Below, piece after piece: positions 8,605 through 16,342 of a DNA stretch of 64,000 bases. Origin of the DNA: Flavobacteriaceae bacterium (GTDB taxonomy: Bacteria > Bacteroidota > Bacteroidia > Flavobacteriales > Flavobacteriaceae). Below the pieces are notes generated by a model, which made no database searches, had not been told where the DNA came from, and saw only the letters and a list, made by a program, of their open reading frames with translations. Position numbers and translations under genes: made by a program. Every line of letters starts with the position of its first letter. Positions within the stretch are counted from its first letter, which is position 1. Where the stretch lies: assembly GCA_013043685.1 (NCBI GenBank), contig JABDNT010000013.1:1-64000 (forward strand). Reading direction: 5' to 3'.

Positions 8605-9195
8605 ATGAGAGATGCTAAGGCAACAAAAAACACTATAATCAAGGAGAGTGCGAACCTCTTCAATACCCAGGGGTATAAGGCCACTTCCATTAGTGATATT
8701 ACCAGGGCTACCGGTTTTACAAAGGGGGCGATCTATAGACATTTTGACAGTAAACAGGATCTGGAACAGCACGCGCTAAGGCGTTTGTCAAAGCTCATGT
8801 TTGAAGAGATGAGTGTATCGATTAAACAAGCAAAGACCTTTCAAGCAAAGTTTGAAGCTATCTTTTCTTTTTTTGAGAATTATATGAATGCTCCATTATA
8901 CGAAGGAGGATGCCCGCTTATGAATGCCGCAGTCGAGTCTGATGATACAAATCCGATACTCAGGCAGCAAGCCTACAATATGCTGGCACAGCTAAAGGCG
9001 TCATTGGCGAAATTGATAAAGAACGGAATTAAGAACAAACAGGTACGACCGGATGTGAATATATCCTATTACAGTACTGTTTTTATCGCCACCCTTGAAG
9101 GAGGGATAATGATGAGCAAATTAGAACGAAATAAAAAAGCGATTAGTCACACGATCGATCATTTAAGAGGATTGGTTGATGAACTGTCTATCTAA
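8605..9195 (+). CDS. TetR/AcrR family transcriptional regulator
   Basis: A 196-residue repressor. The N-terminal TetR helix-turn-helix spans about residues 10-55 (KATSISDITRATGFTKGAIY holds the recognition region, followed by RHFDSKQDLE). The C-terminal ligand domain contains YEGGCPLMNAAVESDD, similar to many TetR proteins that regulate small-molecule or lipid genes. It is followed by an alpha/beta hydrolase and a hotdog thioesterase, and identical palindromes lie immediately before its own start and before the hydrolase start. The inference is that it represses itself and the hydrolase-thioesterase pair, with an acyl or ester compound as inducer. The inducer is not known. Confidence 0.92.
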   Translation: MRDAKATKNTIIKESANLFNTQGYKATSISDITRATGFTKGAIYRHFDSKQDLEQHALRRLSKLMFEEMSVSIKQAKTFQAKFEAIFSFFENYMNAPLYEGGCPLMNAAVESDDTNPILRQQAYNMLAQLKASLAKLIKNGIKNKQVRPDVNISYYSTVFIATLEGGIMMSKLERNKKAISHTIDHLRGLVDELSI

Positions 9196-9211
9196 AAAAT
9201 TTAATCCTTTA

Positions 9212-9227
9212 GATACCGATTGGTATC
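9212..9227. promoter_or_regulatory. Probable TetR operator 2
   Basis: GATACCGATTGGTATC is an inverted repeat with 6-base arms and is the exact reverse complement of the core of operator 1. A -7-like TCAATTTG (one mismatch) at 9226-9233 overlaps its right end and lies 3 bases before the ATG at 9237. This repeats the arrangement seen in front of tetR and implies a second repressed promoter for the hydrolase and thioesterase genes. Confidence 0.75.
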
Positions 9228-9236
9228 AATTTGAAA

Positions 9237-10103
9237 ATGAAGAAAATACTACCAAAGATCATAGGAGGGATTCTCAACATTCTAACTCCAATCTTCCCAA
9301 AATATACGAGCGACTTTACCTTTAATCTTCTAAGCCGCATTAAAAGAGTGCCCGTAAGTGAAGAGGGGCAGCTATTCTTTAGTACGGGAGATACCACCTG
9401 GCTTCAGGTAGCCGGTTTCAAAACGGCGCTACACCGATGGGGAACTGGTTCGAAGAAAATACTGTTCTTGCATGGTTGGATGAGCAATTCTCAGCGATGG
9501 CGGACGTATATACAGGCGCTTGATCCAGCGGAATATACCTGTTACTCTCTGGATGCTCCTGCACATGGCACGTCCGATGGTAATTATTTCAATTTGGAGA
9601 TATACAGACAAGCCTACAAAGCATCCCTTGATATTACCGGACCGATTGATGTGCTTGTAAGTCATTCCATGGGTAATCTAACAGCAGGGTATCAATTCCT
9701 GAGCGATAGATCGGTAGGTGTCGCCAGCTATGTTGTTATGGGTTCGCCTTCGGGAATTGAGATTGTTTTCGATTATGCAGAAGAAACACTCGGGTTATCA
9801 AAGAGAATGCTAAAGAACCTAAAGATTAAGACGGACAGGGTACTGAAAGTTCCCAATAGAGAGCTAACCATGTCCAATTTCTTTCAGCACATGGACAAAC
9901 CTGTTTTTGTGATTCATGAGGAGTCGGATGATGTAACACCAATAGCACCGATGAAAGCTGCTGTTTCAGGGTGTGATCAAATTAAAACGTTATATACCTC
10001 AGGGCTTGACCATACCTTAAAAGGCCCCGAGGTCCTTAAGGCAGTGACTAATTTTATTTCAGAACAAACTAAAGACAGTAACTATGTACTTGAAAGAATT
10101 TGA
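9237..10103 (+). CDS. Alpha/beta hydrolase in the TetR regulon
   Basis: A 288-residue alpha/beta hydrolase with the oxyanion motif FLHGWMSNSQRW, the DAPAHGTSDG strand-turn, the nucleophile elbow LVSHSMGNLTAGY, an acidic residue in IHEESDDVTP and a catalytic His in TSGLDHTLKG. An in-frame TTG at 9231 would extend it by two residues, but that codon lies inside the -7-like element, so ATG at 9237 is preferred. The next gene overlaps its end by 20 bases. The substrate is unknown; the adjacent acyl-CoA thioesterase suggests ester or acyl-thioester metabolism. Confidence 0.88.
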   Translation: MKKILPKIIGGILNILTPIFPKYTSDFTFNLLSRIKRVPVSEEGQLFFSTGDTTWLQVAGFKTALHRWGTGSKKILFLHGWMSNSQRWRTYIQALDPAEYTCYSLDAPAHGTSDGNYFNLEIYRQAYKASLDITGPIDVLVSHSMGNLTAGYQFLSDRSVGVASYVVMGSPSGIEIVFDYAEETLGLSKRMLKNLKIKTDRVLKVPNRELTMSNFFQHMDKPVFVIHEESDDVTPIAPMKAAVSGCDQIKTLYTSGLDHTLKGPEVLKAVTNFISEQTKDSNYVLERI

Positions 10104-10560
10104 GATTCGATGGAACGATCTTGATGCGAACAGACACCTTGCTAACAGTTCTTACGTGAATTATATGAGTCACACTCGAATGAGCGCACTTATAGATCAT
10201 GGTATTAACCAAAGCACTTTAGCTAAGTACAATATTGGCCCCGTTGTCTTTCATGAACACATCTATTATTTCAAGGAATCAGTTCATGGTAAAATAAAGG
10301 TAAGTTTCGAGTTAGGGGGAGCCAGTGAAGATGGTATGTTCTTCAAATTCATCCATAATTTCTACAATGATAAGGGGGAAAATCTTGCTTCCTGCGACAT
10401 GCAGGGAGGATGGATGGATCTGAAAACCAGAAAACTTATAGCCCTACCGAATGAACTCCTTTCCAAAATGCACCATATGCCAAAAAGCTCCAATTTTATA
10501 GTGCTCGAAAAGAAAGATATGCGTTCCACGCGAAACAGACCGGCTAATTTGAAGCTTTAA
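10084..10560 (+). CDS. Acyl-CoA thioesterase, 4HBT hotdog family
   Basis: A 158-residue single-hotdog protein of the YbgC/FadM-like thioesterase group. The signature RWNDLDANRHLANSSYVNYM contains the aspartate typically used in catalysis, followed by the long hotdog helix and four strands. It hydrolyses an acyl-CoA or acyl-ACP thioester in the cytoplasm; chain length cannot be predicted. It overlaps the preceding hydrolase gene by 20 bases, which supports translational coupling, and its 3' end overlaps the convergent EamA gene by 17 bases. Regulation is probably through the TetR operator upstream of the hydrolase. Confidence 0.88.
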   Translation: MYLKEFEIRWNDLDANRHLANSSYVNYMSHTRMSALIDHGINQSTLAKYNIGPVVFHEHIYYFKESVHGKIKVSFELGGASEDGMFFKFIHNFYNDKGENLASCDMQGGWMDLKTRKLIALPNELLSKMHHMPKSSNFIVLEKKDMRSTRNRPANLKL

Positions 10561-11443
10561 CTTTAGTTTTTCTGGTGGAAAGGAATACACCGGTAAAAAT
10601 CAACGCAGCCGCTAAAGCCCTTAGAGGTGTAAGCGTATCGGCCCCTGTGAGTATAGCAAATATTCCGGCAATAACAGGTTGAAGATATATAAACGCTCCT
10701 ATTGTTGATGGGCTCAATTGCTTGAGTGCGTAAATATTGAATAAATAGGTAAGCACGGTGGTACCTATTACTACAAACGCCAGTTTCCAAATAATATCAA
10801 AATCATGAGAAGACCAGGCCACCTCAGAAAACTGTTCGATGCCAATGGGTAGATTCATCACAAAAGCGAATAGGAACAATAATTTCATAAGGGTAATTGA
10901 ACTGTACCTTGCCACAAGTGGTTTTACAAAGATGAGGTAAAAGGAATATGAAGTGGCATTAATTATAAATAGTACGTTCCCAAGCGGTATATTTGGAGCA
11001 TTGGGTTGTGTTTTTAAACCGAATAAAATAAGTGTCAGAGCACCTGCCAGTCCCAGGCCGATCCCAAGGGATTTAATCCATGTTATCCTATCTTTCAGAA
11101 ATATGGCCGACAGGACAAGTAATAAGACCGGTGCCAGGGTGATTACGACGGAACTGTTTATGGGAGTGGATAATTCCAGTCCTTTAAAGAACATATTCAT
11201 GTTTAGAACCATTCCGAAGAACGCACAGGCAATGATCCTGATCCAGTCTTTTCTATCGATCTTCTCATTCTGATAAAAAAAACTGATGATCCAGAAACAT
11301 ATCGCGGCACCACCCACGCGAAGTAATATGAAGCCGTAGGAACCGATTATATCCGGCATTAACCCTTTAGCGATCGTATGATTTATACCATAGATGGCAC
11401 TGGCGGCTGTCGCGGCAATTAATGCGAGAACTCTCTTATCCAT
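10544..11443 (-). CDS. EamA/DMT family transporter
   Basis: A 299-residue membrane protein with ten predicted transmembrane segments in two EamA repeats (about residues 5-140 and 155-290). Motifs typical of the drug/metabolite transporter superfamily are visible, for example STPINSSVVITLAPVLLLVL near the end of repeat one and LSPSTIGAFIYLQPVIAGIF in repeat two. Such proteins export amino acids or other metabolites; substrate prediction is not possible. Its start codon shares one base with the stop codon of the ArsC/Spx-like gene, so it is the last gene of a three-gene operon. Confidence 0.9.
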   Translation of the reverse strand: MDKRVLALIAATAASAIYGINHTIAKGLMPDIIGSYGFILLRVGGAAICFWIISFFYQNEKIDRKDWIRIIACAFFGMVLNMNMFFKGLELSTPINSSVVITLAPVLLLVLSAIFLKDRITWIKSLGIGLGLAGALTLILFGLKTQPNAPNIPLGNVLFIINATSYSFYLIFVKPLVARYSSITLMKLLFLFAFVMNLPIGIEQFSEVAWSSHDFDIIWKLAFVVIGTTVLTYLFNIYALKQLSPSTIGAFIYLQPVIAGIFAILTGADTLTPLRALAAALIFTGVFLSTRKTKVKASN

Positions 11444-11799
11444 TAGTCTTTGTTAACAGCTTTGGAGGCCGCTTCCACTGTCTTCTTACTATTTCCAATG
11501 AAAATCTCACCATCAAAGACAAGCACCGGGCGCTTTAGAAATGTATAATGCTCTAGTAACAAGGACTTAAAATCGTTCTCTTGCAGGTCTGCTTCTTTTA
11601 AGTTTCTTTCTTTATACAATCTGGCCCTCTTGCTGAAGAGCGCTTCATAACTTCCAGATAATTTATACAACTGCATAAGTTCGGTTTTGGAAAGAGGTTG
11701 GCCTTTAATTTCGCGAAGTTGCACCGAATTAGGTAAGTTCAGGGCTTGCATGATACGATGACAGGTATCACATGTGGATAGATAATAGAATGTGTTCAT
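11443..11799 (-). CDS. ArsC/Spx-family thioredoxin-fold protein
   Basis: A 118-residue protein of the ArsC/Spx/YffB group. It has an N-terminal CxxC (STCDTCHRIM, Cys10 and Cys13), a central LFSKRARLYKE segment and a KRPVLVFDGEIFIGN strand matching the conserved RP-containing motif. Members act as glutaredoxin-coupled arsenate reductases or as redox-responsive RNA polymerase regulators. No other arsenic genes are present, so an arsenate role is doubtful and the general family name is safer. It overlaps the upstream lipoprotein gene by four bases and is joined to the EamA gene by a one-base overlap. Confidence 0.85.
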   Translation of the reverse strand: MNTFYYLSTCDTCHRIMQALNLPNSVQLREIKGQPLSKTELMQLYKLSGSYEALFSKRARLYKERNLKEADLQENDFKSLLLEHYTFLKRPVLVFDGEIFIGNSKKTVEAASKAVNKD

Positions 11800-12563
11800 T
11801 GGATGGAAATCGATAGATATGGTTTTAGTTTTGATAAGGGTATCTCAAGTTCGATAGGACCGGCAGCGTAGCTTGCAATATCGTATTGATTATAAATAAG
11901 AGCCAACTTGGAATCTCTTATCCCAATTGCTTCCGGCAAATAGAAAGTATCATTTTCAAACCAAAAACCGGTAGCATTTATGGATTCACCTTTCGGGATC
12001 TTATTTGCTCTTCTGAATTCCGTTTCTGCGAATTTTTTAAATCCGATAAAATCGGAAAACAAGTCTTCTACCCCTATTTCGTCCCCTGTTTGCGCATCGA
12101 AAGTTGCAAAAAAGGTAGCTCCATAACCATGGGCTCCGCCTGTGAACAGATACTGATGCATCTCCAGTGAAAGAATATCGTCGGTTTTATAGGTTTCAGC
12201 AATATTGACCTCTACAAAGTATTCGAGTTGCATATCAGGAAATTCGGCGCTGTGTGTACGGTACATTTTCACAAATTGAGTGGCCGCATCGGAAATGTCC
12301 TTTGCACCGGGCTCCGAAGTTTCATCACCAAGGTAGAGTGCTTCAATAATGAAGTTGTTAATCGCAGAATTAATTTGCCGTGCCCTGTCGCTGTTTTCGG
12401 TAATCTCAACATAATTGACGGTTATTTCCGGACAGCTAGTGGTATCACAGCCAGGCAGCTGTTTTTCGGTGAAATTCAGAGGTGAAATCATCATCGGTTG
12501 CTGTTTGTCGCAGGACAAGATTCCAAATACAACTATGATGGTAAAAAAACATCTTTCAAACAT
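11796..12563 (-). CDS. DUF3298-type lipoprotein
   Basis: A 255-residue putative lipoprotein (lipobox GILSC, Cys18). The order is an N-terminal DUF4163-like part (ITVNYVEITENSDRARQINSAINNFI) followed by a DUF3298-like part (LEMHQYLFTGGAHGYGATFFATFDAQTGDEIGVEDLF). This domain pair is also found in the extracytoplasmic part of RsiV-type anti-sigma factors that sense lysozyme, but no transmembrane anti-sigma portion is present here. Its role is unknown. It is the first gene of an operon with the ArsC-like and EamA genes. Confidence 0.8.
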   Translation of the reverse strand: MFERCFFTIIVVFGILSCDKQQPMMISPLNFTEKQLPGCDTTSCPEITVNYVEITENSDRARQINSAINNFIIEALYLGDETSEPGAKDISDAATQFVKMYRTHSAEFPDMQLEYFVEVNIAETYKTDDILSLEMHQYLFTGGAHGYGATFFATFDAQTGDEIGVEDLFSDFIGFKKFAETEFRRANKIPKGESINATGFWFENDTFYLPEAIGIRDSKLALIYNQYDIASYAAGPIELEIPLSKLKPYLSISIQ

Positions 12564-12606
12564 CCGTTAAAAATACAACAGAATTCGCTTTCACGAAGTA
12601 TTGTAT

Positions 12607-12614
12607 TACTTTTG
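12607..12614 (+). promoter_or_regulatory. -7 promoter element of the cystathionine synthase gene
   Basis: TACTTTTG matches TAnnTTTG exactly and lies 26 bases before the ATG at 12641. A -33-like TTCG is at 12584-12587 with a 19-base spacer, a one-base mismatch to TTTG. Only the -7 element is a strong match. Confidence 0.55.
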
Positions 12615-12640
12615 TTTTTTACAAATTCAGAAACAAATCC

Positions 12641-13783
12641 ATGAAGTTTAACACTAAAGCAATTCACGGCGGCCAACATGATATAGACCCGGCCTATGGT
12701 TCGGTTATGCCACCCATATATCAAACAAGTACCTACTCTCAAACAACTCCTGGCGGACATAAAGGCTTTGAGTATTCAAGAAGCGGAAATCCGACTCGAG
12801 CTGCGTTGGAAAGGGCATTTGCCAGTATTGAGAACGGAAAACACGGAATGGCATTTGCCAGTGGATTGTCTGCTATCGATGCGGTTATCAAACTCCTTAA
12901 ACCGGGAGATGAGGTAATATCTACCAACGATCTTTACGGTGGAACATATAGATTATTCACTAAGGTTTTCGAGCAGTTTGGTGTAAAATTTCATTTTATC
13001 GGGATGGAAAATGCTGCGCAGATCCAGAGCTATGTCAATGACAAGACCAAACTTATCTGGGTAGAAACTCCAACTAACCCCATGATGAATATCATAGACA
13101 TTAAGGCCTGTGCATCGGTAGCTAAGAAGCACAACATCCTGCTTGCAGTAGATAATACATTCGCAACGCCTTATCTACAGCGACCTATGGATCTTGGTGC
13201 CGATATAGTCATGCACAGTGCTACAAAATACCTTGGAGGACATAGTGATGTTGTTATGGGTGCGTTAGTAGTAAACGATGATGCCCTGGCAGAACGACTT
13301 TATTTCATTCAAAATGCCAGCGGGGCAGTGTGCGGGCCTCAGGATAGCTTTCTGGTATTACGTGGGCTGAAAACTCTTCACGTTCGCATGGAACGCCATT
13401 GTGAGAATGGAAAGAAAATTGCCGAGTACCTGGTGAAACATCCGAAAATAGAAAAAGTCTACTGGCCTGGTTTTGAAAATCACCCAAACCATGATATTGC
13501 CAAGAATCAAATGGACGATTTCGGCGGTATGATTTCTTTCGTAACCCGTGGTAATAACTATGAAGAGGCTATTCGTATTGTGGAAAGGCTTAAGATCTTC
13601 ACTCTGGCCGAGAGTTTAGGTGGTGTTGAAAGCCTTGCAGGACATCCGGCAAGTATGACTCATGCAAGTATTCCTAAGGAAGAACGCGAGAAAACAGGTG
13701 TTGTGGATTCTTTGATACGCCTGAGTGTAGGGATAGAAGACGCCGACGATCTTATCGGTGACCTGGAGCAGGCGATAGGGTAA
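12641..13783 (+). CDS. Cystathionine gamma-synthase/lyase, PLP-dependent
   Basis: A 380-residue enzyme of the Cys/Met metabolism PLP family. Visible motifs are YSRSGNPTRAALE (substrate and PLP-phosphate region), FASGLSAIDAV, the PLP-binding aspartate in LLAVDNTFATP and the Schiff-base lysine in HSATKYLGGHSDVV (Lys196). LAESLGGVESLAGHPASMTH is the conserved C-terminal active-site segment. It either condenses an activated homoserine with cysteine or cleaves cystathionine, and the two activities are hard to separate by sequence. It is monocistronic, with its own -7 element and a strong terminator. Confidence 0.9.
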   Translation: MKFNTKAIHGGQHDIDPAYGSVMPPIYQTSTYSQTTPGGHKGFEYSRSGNPTRAALERAFASIENGKHGMAFASGLSAIDAVIKLLKPGDEVISTNDLYGGTYRLFTKVFEQFGVKFHFIGMENAAQIQSYVNDKTKLIWVETPTNPMMNIIDIKACASVAKKHNILLAVDNTFATPYLQRPMDLGADIVMHSATKYLGGHSDVVMGALVVNDDALAERLYFIQNASGAVCGPQDSFLVLRGLKTLHVRMERHCENGKKIAEYLVKHPKIEKVYWPGFENHPNHDIAKNQMDDFGGMISFVTRGNNYEEAIRIVERLKIFTLAESLGGVESLAGHPASMTHASIPKEEREKTGVVDSLIRLSVGIEDADDLIGDLEQAIG

Positions 13784-13802
13784 CGGTAACCCTTGAAAAA
13801 AC

Positions 13803-13836
13803 AAAAACCCCTGAAACATTAGATTCAGGGGTTTTT
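13803..13836. terminator. Bidirectional intrinsic terminator
   Basis: AAAAACCCCTGAA at 13803-13815 pairs perfectly with TTCAGGGGTTTTT at 13824-13836 around an 8-base loop. T-runs lie on both strands. It separates the convergent cystathionine synthase gene (ending 13783) and the outer-membrane barrel gene (ending 13857) and probably serves both. Confidence 0.92.
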
Positions 13837-13856
13837 ATTATGCTTTTTTATAATAT

Positions 13857-14693
13857 TTAATCGAGATAATAGATATATCCTATGTTCAGCCAGTAGATCC
13901 AGTCATTGGCCTTATTTTCGGGAACAGGAAACCCTCCATTATTCTCTTCTGATGGATTTAGGCCATCTACCCAGTTACTAAAATAGTATTGCCAGCGGCT
14001 ATCGAGCATCAGGTCGCTCAATTCGGTAAGTTTATAACGTACACCCACACTCATTACGATGGACCATGTACTATCGCCTTCTTGCTGGAAGGCATCCCGG
14101 TATTTAGGGAAAGGAGTTGTTATCGGAGTATTTAAGCCACCCTCGAGTTCCGTATACACTTCAGGATCAAAACTTACCCAATGTACACCTACAGAGCCAA
14201 AAGGAGCTATTTTGTATCCTCCAGCGGCAAAATCACGTATACTTAAGGGGAAATACTCCAATTGAGTACCAATATCGAAGACCTTGCTCTTACCTTTCAT
14301 TGCCCGCAACTGATCTGCAGTTAAGCTGGTTCTGTCGGGATCTACCCATTGACCAAAGTGTTCAAAATTGGTTACATGATAGTCTATTTCGTTCCTGATC
14401 TTAAAATGATCGTTAAAATAAACGTCTCTGGTGTAACAGTTACAATCTGCACGATATGAGAAGTTGATATAGTGAATAAGGCCTACACCAATGCCAATAT
14501 TACCTTTATTGGTTTCGAAGTCATTACGCTGTCCAAAGTCGGAATAAAATACGACCGGGCCGGTAATCACACCTATTTCATGGGAGAAGCCTAATTGGCT
14601 GTGAAGCTCCTGTTTAGCAAAGACTAAAAGGAAAAACACCAATAGCAATGATCTGGCATTCATCATATAACGGTTTAGATTGAGACGTAACAA
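13857..14693 (-). CDS. Outer-membrane beta-barrel-like protein beside gdhA
   Basis: A 278-residue exported protein with an N-terminal signal peptide (about residues 10-32, ending HSQ). It has alternating hydrophobic strands and ends with an aromatic C-terminus (WLNIGYIYYLD), as outer-membrane barrels do. I recall this flavobacterial family as the THC0290_0291 type, usually encoded next to glutamate dehydrogenase and therefore sometimes mislabelled as that enzyme; it has no dehydrogenase motif. A start at the second or third ATG (MMNARSLLLVF) is also possible. The function is unknown. It is divergent from gdhA across 197 bases. Confidence 0.7.
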   Translation of the reverse strand: MLRLNLNRYMMNARSLLLVFFLLVFAKQELHSQLGFSHEIGVITGPVVFYSDFGQRNDFETNKGNIGIGVGLIHYINFSYRADCNCYTRDVYFNDHFKIRNEIDYHVTNFEHFGQWVDPDRTSLTADQLRAMKGKSKVFDIGTQLEYFPLSIRDFAAGGYKIAPFGSVGVHWVSFDPEVYTELEGGLNTPITTPFPKYRDAFQQEGDSTWSIVMSVGVRYKLTELSDLMLDSRWQYYFSNWVDGLNPSEENNGGFPVPENKANDWIYWLNIGYIYYLD

Positions 14694-14798
14694 ATATATA
14701 AAAACATATCTAACAGAGAAATTTAAGGGAATTTTTTAGCTAATTTGACAAAAATCATATTCCTTCTTTGCAGATAACTTATATTTGCTGACTGTTAC

Positions 14799-14810
14799 GA
14801 AAACGTTTTC
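14799..14810. promoter_or_regulatory. LacI-type palindrome upstream of gdhA
   Basis: GAAAACGTTTTC is a perfect 12-bp palindrome identical to the core of the operator-like site at 3498-3511. With the flanking C at 14798 it matches 13 of the 14 bases of that site. It lies 42 bases upstream of the gdhA -7 element, between gdhA and the divergent barrel gene. It may bind the same LacI-family regulator, but chance occurrence cannot be excluded by eye. Confidence 0.5.
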
Positions 14811-14851
14811 AGAGGCTGAAAATTATACCTCAGATTTTTTTTCTTAACTAA

Positions 14852-14859
14852 TATCTTTG
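14852..14859 (+). promoter_or_regulatory. -7 promoter element of gdhA
   Basis: TATCTTTG is an exact TAnnTTTG match, 31 bases before the GTG start at 14891. There is no clear TTG at the -33 position. The leader between them is AT-rich, as is common for flavobacterial translation starts. Confidence 0.6.
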
Positions 14860-14890
14860 ACAACAATTTTTAACTAAAAATTTTATACCA

Positions 14891-16234
14891 GTGAAACAAA
14901 GTATAAAAGATTTCATCGCTTACGTTGAAAGTAGAAACCCCAATGAACCTGAATTCATTCAGGCCGTAACGGAGGTTGCCGAAGCAGTAATTCCCTTCAT
15001 AGAAGAAAATGAAAAATACCAAAACAAGATGCTATTGGAACGAATGGCAGAACCTGAACGAGTTATTATGTTCCGAGTACCATGGCAGGATGACCAGGGG
15101 AATACTCAGATCAATAAGGGATATCGGGTAGAGTATAATTCGGCTATAGGCCCTTATAAAGGTGGACTTCGCTTTCATCCAAGTGTGAATTTGAGTATTC
15201 TTAAGTTCCTTGGATTTGAACAGGTTTTCAAAAATAGCTTAACCACACTACCAATGGGTGGTGGTAAAGGAGGAAGTAATTTTGATCCTAAAGGTAAAAG
15301 TGATTCTGAAGTAATGCGTTTTTGCCAGAGCTTCATGTCTGAACTTCAACGCCATATTGGCCCCAACACTGATGTGCCCGCGGGGGATATTGGAGTAGGA
15401 GGTCGTGAAATAGGCTTTCTGTTTGGCCAGTATAAGCGTTTAAGAAACGAATTTACAGGCGTTCTTACCGGAAAAGGCCTTGAATACGGAGGGTCTTTAA
15501 TTCGTCCTGAAGCCACTGGATATGGAACCGTGTATTTCGCTCAGAGTATGCTTGAGACCAAAGGACAAAGTTTTAATGGAAAGACTGTTGCAATATCAGG
15601 TTCTGGTAATGTTGCACAGTTCGCTGCTGAAAAAGCTATGGAATTTGGAGGAAAAGTAGTGACTTTATCCGATTCCAGTGGATTTATTTACGATCCGGAT
15701 GGGTTGAACAAAGAAAAACTGGCGTATGTAATGGACCTTAAGAACGTGAAGCGTGGCCGTATAAAGGAATATGCCGATAAGTATCCTTCCGCTACATATA
15801 CAGCAGGCGAACGTCCGTGGGGAACCAAATGTGATGTTGCCTTGCCATGTGCTACTCAGAATGAATTGAATAAAGAAGAAGCGGAGACATTGGTGAACAA
15901 TGGATGTGCCTGTGTGGCTGAAGGAGCCAATATGCCATCTACCCCAGATGCCATTGAAGTATTTCAGAATGCGAGAATACTATACGCACCTGGAAAAGCG
16001 TCAAACGCGGGAGGTGTAGCAACTTCAGGTCTGGAAATGTCACAAAACTCACTTCGTTTAAGTTGGAGCTCTGAGGAAGTCGACAATAAATTACATGGTA
16101 TTATGGACAATATCCACACTGCCTGCGTGAAATTTGGTAAAGATGGAGACGGGCATGTGGATTATGTTAAAGGAGCTAACGTGGCGGGTTTTGTAAAATT
16201 AGCCGATGCCATGATGGCTCAGGGTGTAGTTTAA
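14891..16234 (+). CDS. gdhA: NADP-specific glutamate dehydrogenase
   Basis: A 447-residue enzyme converting 2-oxoglutarate and ammonia to glutamate. It is the same length as E. coli GdhA and nearly collinear with it. Diagnostic stretches include SAIGPYKGGLRFHPSVNLS, the catalytic-lysine region PMGGGKGGSNFDPKG, TDVPAGDIGVGGREIGF and the nucleotide-binding SGSGNVAQFAAEKA. Start at GTG 14891 is supported by the family length; there is no ATG nearby in frame. It is preceded by a -7 element and a LacI-type palindrome and followed by a strong terminator, so it is monocistronic. Ammonium assimilation is its expected role. Confidence 0.97.
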   Translation: MKQSIKDFIAYVESRNPNEPEFIQAVTEVAEAVIPFIEENEKYQNKMLLERMAEPERVIMFRVPWQDDQGNTQINKGYRVEYNSAIGPYKGGLRFHPSVNLSILKFLGFEQVFKNSLTTLPMGGGKGGSNFDPKGKSDSEVMRFCQSFMSELQRHIGPNTDVPAGDIGVGGREIGFLFGQYKRLRNEFTGVLTGKGLEYGGSLIRPEATGYGTVYFAQSMLETKGQSFNGKTVAISGSGNVAQFAAEKAMEFGGKVVTLSDSSGFIYDPDGLNKEKLAYVMDLKNVKRGRIKEYADKYPSATYTAGERPWGTKCDVALPCATQNELNKEEAETLVNNGCACVAEGANMPSTPDAIEVFQNARILYAPGKASNAGGVATSGLEMSQNSLRLSWSSEEVDNKLHGIMDNIHTACVKFGKDGDGHVDYVKGANVAGFVKLADAMMAQGVV

Positions 16235-16253
16235 TTATATATCCTATAAATTT

Positions 16254-16283
16254 AAAAAGGTTGCTCAAACGAGCAACCTTTTT
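16254..16283 (+). terminator. Intrinsic terminator of gdhA
   Basis: AAAAAGGTTGCTC at 16254-16266 and GAGCAACCTTTTT at 16271-16283 form a perfect 13-bp stem with an AAAC loop. The T-run is part of the right arm. It lies 20 bases after the gdhA stop codon. Confidence 0.93.
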
Positions 16284-16342
16284 AGTTTGTATCCAGCAAT
16301 AAATAGTATTTTAGCGTGTTATTATACACAAATAAAAACTGC

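Noticed and set aside
11443-11799. Arsenate reductase as a specific function for the ArsC/Spx-like protein
   Set aside because: No arsenic transporter, regulator or other resistance gene is near, and the family includes non-arsenate members, so only the family name is given.
12696-12917. Plus-strand frame inside the cystathionine synthase gene
   Set aside because: It is an out-of-frame shadow of the well-supported PLP enzyme.
13857-14693. Glutamate dehydrogenase annotation for the barrel protein beside gdhA
   Set aside because: It has a signal peptide and beta-strand pattern and none of the dehydrogenase motifs; the true enzyme is at 14891-16234.
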